The position numbers were made by a program, and so were the translations under genes. This document shows positions 13,793 through 15,575 of a stretch of DNA of 15,575 nucleotides, piece after piece. Numbering within the stretch: position 1 is the stretch's first letter; each line of letters opens with the position of its first letter. Origin of the DNA: Methanocorpusculum sp. (GTDB lineage Archaea; Halobacteriota; Methanomicrobia; Methanomicrobiales; Methanocorpusculaceae); NCBI GenBank assembly GCA_029987235.1, contig DALTWF010000033.1:1-15575 (forward strand), in the 5' to 3' direction. The notes under the pieces are model-generated. The model ran no database searches and had not been told where the DNA came from. It saw nothing but the letters and a program-made list of their open reading frames with translations.

Positions 13793-15274
13793 ATGGAATT
13801 CCACAGGGAACTTGCTGCTCTTGGTCGTGAGCTTGGTCCGGGGCTTGCTCTTATCGGGGCGGTTTTGCTTGTTCCGCTGATTGTTGCTGTCATTTATCAG
13901 GAGTGGAACGAGTTTTTCTGGATGGGTATTCCTGCGCTTATTTTAGGGGGGGCGGGGCTTTTGCTCAGGTTCGGGGTTCCGAAGACGGACAGAACGCCGC
14001 GTGCGGGGCTTTCTATTGCGGCTACGGCTTTTTTGTGGGTTGTTGTTGCGCTTGTGTGTGCGGTTCCGTTTCTTTCGGCGGGTATTTCGTATGCGGATGC
14101 GATGTTTGAGTCGATGTCGTGTCTTTCTTCTACGGGGTTTACGGTTATTGCGGAGCCTGAGTCGATGCCGCATACGCTGCTTTTCCTGCGGTCGTTTATG
14201 CAGTGGCTCGGGGGTATCGGGATTGTGGCGTTTACGCTGGTGATTGCAAGTAAGTCGGGGCTTATTGCGCGGGGTTTGTATCGGTCTGAGGGGAGGACGG
14301 AGGCGTTTATGCCGTCGGTTATTGCGACGGCGTTTCAGATGTGGAAGATTTATGCGGTGCTGACGGTTATTTCGCTTGTGCTTATTATGCTTACGGGTGT
14401 GGGGTTGTGGGATGGTGTCAATCTTGCTTTGTGTGCGGTTTCTACGGGGGGTATTTCGTTGTATGCGGACGGAATTATGCATTTTGCAAACAGGGGTCTT
14501 GAGTTTGTGCTGATTCCGGTTATGATTGCGGGGGCTGTTCCGTTCCGTCTGTATTATCTGACGTTTATTCACCGGTCGGTCAGGGAGATTTGGCATGATG
14601 GTGTTTTTAAGCTTCTTGTGGGGGCGTTTGTTGTTGCGGCGGCGGTTATTCTGGTTGAGCTGGTTGCGGGGGGTTATGTGTTGTCTGATGCGGTTTGTGA
14701 GGCGTTGTTTATGGCGGCGTCGGCGGTTTCTTCGACGGGGTTCCAGAATACGGATTTTTCGTTGTGGTCGCCTGTGCCGTTGTTTGTGTTTATGTTGTTT
14801 ATTTTAATCGGGGGTGCGCAGGGGAGTACGTCGGGTGGTTTGAAGCTGGATCGTGTGCGGATTTTAGCTGAGACGCTTGTGTGGTGGTTTAAGAAGGCGC
14901 TGCTTTCTCCGAGGGCGGTGCTGCATTTGAAGCATAATGGTAAGCTGGTGAAGGATGAGGAGGCAAGTGAGTTTATTTCACGGCCGTTGATGCTGATTAT
15001 TCTGTTTGTGGGGCTGATTGTGGTTACGCTTGTTGTTTTGCTACATGATCCGTATTTTGCGGCGGATAGTTATAAGACGATTTTTGATGTGTTTTCGTGT
15101 GTGGGCAATAACGGGTGCAGTCTGGGTGTGATTGGGCCGGGTATGCCGGAGTATGCGAATTATATTTTGTTTGTGGTGATGTGGGTGGCGAGGCTTGAGG
15201 TTATTCCGGTGCTGATTTTGGTGTGGGGTGTTGTGCGGGGGTTCAACTGGGAGGCGGTGACGAGGAGACGGTAG
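13793..15274 (+). CDS. trkH: Trk-type potassium uptake membrane subunit TrkH
   Basis: The ion-conducting subunit of a Trk/Ktr-type K+ uptake system. At 493 residues it has the usual length, with four membrane-pore-membrane repeats. The pore loops are SSTGFT (112-117), STGGIS (217-222), SSTGFQ (313-318) and GNNGCS (438-443), each with the filter glycine. Other family marks are QWLGGIGI (137-144), the intramembrane loop GGAQGSTSGGLK (340-351) that gates TrkH, and WVARLEVIPVLIL near the C-terminus. The cytoplasmic NAD/ATP-binding partner TrkA is not in the window and may follow. From about 13940 to the end the coding strand is extremely rich in G and T (positions 14641-14700 hold only 6 C and 5 A), unlike every other gene here. 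Confidence 0.95.
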   Translation: MEFHRELAALGRELGPGLALIGAVLLVPLIVAVIYQEWNEFFWMGIPALILGGAGLLLRFGVPKTDRTPRAGLSIAATAFLWVVVALVCAVPFLSAGISYADAMFESMSCLSSTGFTVIAEPESMPHTLLFLRSFMQWLGGIGIVAFTLVIASKSGLIARGLYRSEGRTEAFMPSVIATAFQMWKIYAVLTVISLVLIMLTGVGLWDGVNLALCAVSTGGISLYADGIMHFANRGLEFVLIPVMIAGAVPFRLYYLTFIHRSVREIWHDGVFKLLVGAFVVAAAVILVELVAGGYVLSDAVCEALFMAASAVSSTGFQNTDFSLWSPVPLFVFMLFILIGGAQGSTSGGLKLDRVRILAETLVWWFKKALLSPRAVLHLKHNGKLVKDEEASEFISRPLMLIILFVGLIVVTLVVLLHDPYFAADSYKTIFDVFSCVGNNGCSLGVIGPGMPEYANYILFVVMWVARLEVIPVLILVWGVVRGFNWEAVTRRR

Positions 15275-15445
15275 GGGGTTTTGGCGGGTGACTTTTTTTC
15301 GGTGATGGGGAAGGTCGGTGGGTTATTTTCGCTCTTGAAAAAAAAATCGGTGACTTTTTTTATCTTTTGTTTCGCGGGCGGTCGGGTGATTTTTAACCGG
15401 GGTCTGCCGGGGAGGGGTGTGCGAAGTGACTGGTGAAACCTGCAA
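13940..15445 (+). other. Strongly G/T-skewed tract spanning trkH and its 3' flank
   Basis: Codons end almost only in G or T (GCG, GGG, ACG, TTG, GTT). Counting single lines, 14641-14700 is 49/60 G+T and non-coding 15361-15420 is 45/60, whereas 1981-2040 in the pilus ATPase gene is 38/60 A+C. The skew starts about 150 bp inside trkH and ends near 15445. Confidence 0.8.
15287..15367 (+). terminator. Repeated T-run terminators after trkH
   Basis: Two T7 runs, each inside the 13-bp direct repeat GGTGACTTTTTTT (62 bp apart), the second followed by ATCTTTT. Both would act as archaeal oligo-U terminators. The first lies 13 bases after the trkH stop. Confidence 0.45.
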
Positions 15446-15495
15446 CCCCTTCAAAATAAGAAAAATGAGGGGCTCGTACCCCCTCCTCTTTTGAA
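15413..15495 (+). ncRNA. Candidate folded RNA element with alternative stems
   Basis: AGGGGT (15413-15418) pairs with ACCCCT (15445-15450), enclosing a small GGTGAAACC hairpin. TTCAAAA (15450-15456) pairs with TTTTGAA (15489-15495) around a second stem GAGGGG/CCCCTC (15467-15472 with 15480-15485). CCCCT of the first stem could alternatively pair with AGGGG at 15468-15472, so the two folds compete. It may be the structured 3' end of a transcript, a small RNA or chance. I match it to no known family. Confidence 0.25.
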
Positions 15496-15518
15496 AAAAA
15501 AGTGTATGGGGGGGTGGG

Positions 15519-15540
15519 AGTATCCGGATATCCGGATACT
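15519..15540. promoter_or_regulatory. Perfect 22-bp palindrome, likely operator
   Basis: The half-site AGTATCCGGAT (15519-15529) is followed at once by its reverse complement ATCCGGATACT (15530-15540). The same bases also read as two direct copies of TATCCGGA (15521-15528, 15529-15536). It ends 2 bp before the TATA box at 15543-15550, where a dimeric regulator would contact or block TFB/TBP. The controlled gene lies beyond the window. Confidence 0.7.
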
Positions 15541-15542
15541 AC

Positions 15543-15550
15543 ATTTATAT
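15543..15550 (+). promoter_or_regulatory. TATA box of a gene starting beyond the window
   Basis: ATTTATAT on the + strand, directly after the 22-bp palindrome. Initiation would fall near 15572, at the very end of the window, so the gene itself cannot be seen. Confidence 0.45.
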
Positions 15551-15575
15551 ACTAGTTCTTCTTTTTTTGACCCTT

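Larger units (their letters stand above)
15275..15575. other. Non-coding region after trkH
   Basis: No convincing gene is present. It holds two copies of GGTGACTTTTTTT (15287-15299 and 15349-15361) with T7 runs, a G/T-rich stretch, a set of inverted repeats between 15413 and 15495, a G8 run interrupted by one T (15508-15517), a 22-bp palindrome and a final TATA box. It thus probably contains the trkH 3' end and the promoter of a gene starting just past the window. Confidence 0.55.

Noticed and set aside
13943..14596. 217-residue - strand open frame inside trkH
   Set aside because: The product is an Arg/Pro/His-rich low-complexity chain, a by-product of the G/T-rich coding strand that leaves few stop codons in the complement.
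15413..15450. tRNA-like fold around GGTGAAACC
   Set aside because: Only a 6-bp outer stem and a 3-bp inner hairpin form; there is no cloverleaf, anticodon arm or conserved T-loop.

Overview
The window comes from a methanogenic euryarchaeon. It encodes formylmethanofuran:tetrahydromethanopterin formyltransferase (Ftr), an adjacent DUF1890/DUF1894 pair typical of methanogens, and archaeal diphthamide synthase Dph2. Its promoters look archaeal: TATA boxes about 25-30 bases before the start codon, very short leaders and oligo-T terminators. Protein character and codon use suggest Methanomicrobiales, possibly near Methanocorpusculum, but the genus is a guess. All genes but one are on the + strand. 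I see no tRNA, rRNA, CRISPR array, integrase or transposase.

Layout. (1) 1-206 is non-coding: a C11 run, a T-rich tract, an inverted repeat and a TATA box. (2) 207-4711 encodes a type IV pilus/archaellum-type assembly ATPase and its two-domain membrane platform. The ATPase has a roughly 300-residue charged N-terminal extension built on a 186-bp in-frame tandem repeat. (3) 4769-6053 is a tight operon of DUF1890, DUF1894 and an MntP-type Mn2+ exporter. (4) 6055-6516 (- strand) is a small lipoprotein, convergent with mntP and divergent from (5) 6600-9294, a Dph2 / METTL5-like RNA methyltransferase / MFS exporter operon. (6) 9351-11915 encodes a membrane-anchored protein with a large, uncharacterised cytoplasmic region, followed by a cytosolic protein with three zinc ribbons. 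(7) 11971-12771 is an MTA/SAH-nucleosidase-family enzyme that carries a lipoprotein signal peptide and keeps all three catalytic acidic residues. (8) 12846-13742 is ftr. (9) 13793-15274 is a TrkH-type potassium channel subunit with extreme G/T-rich coding-strand composition. (10) 15275-15575 is non-coding: T-runs, a possible folded RNA, and a perfect 22-bp palindrome 2 bp upstream of a TATA box whose gene lies beyond the window.

How the genes fit together. The pilus ATPase and platform form the motor pair of a surface filament whose pilins are elsewhere. Dph2 and the METTL5-like enzyme both modify the translation machinery (EF-2 and rRNA). Ftr carries out a core step of methanogenesis from CO2, and DUF1890/DUF1894 are probably related to that physiology. 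The promoters of DUF1890, ftr and trkH share one layout, a TATA box, 7-8 bp, AACCAATA, then 8-11 nt to ATG, which suggests a common promoter class. The points most worth following up are the extracytoplasmic nucleosidase, the membrane protein/zinc-ribbon pair, the repeat-extended pilus ATPase, the inverted repeat enclosing the dph2 start codon, and the 22-bp palindrome at the right end.
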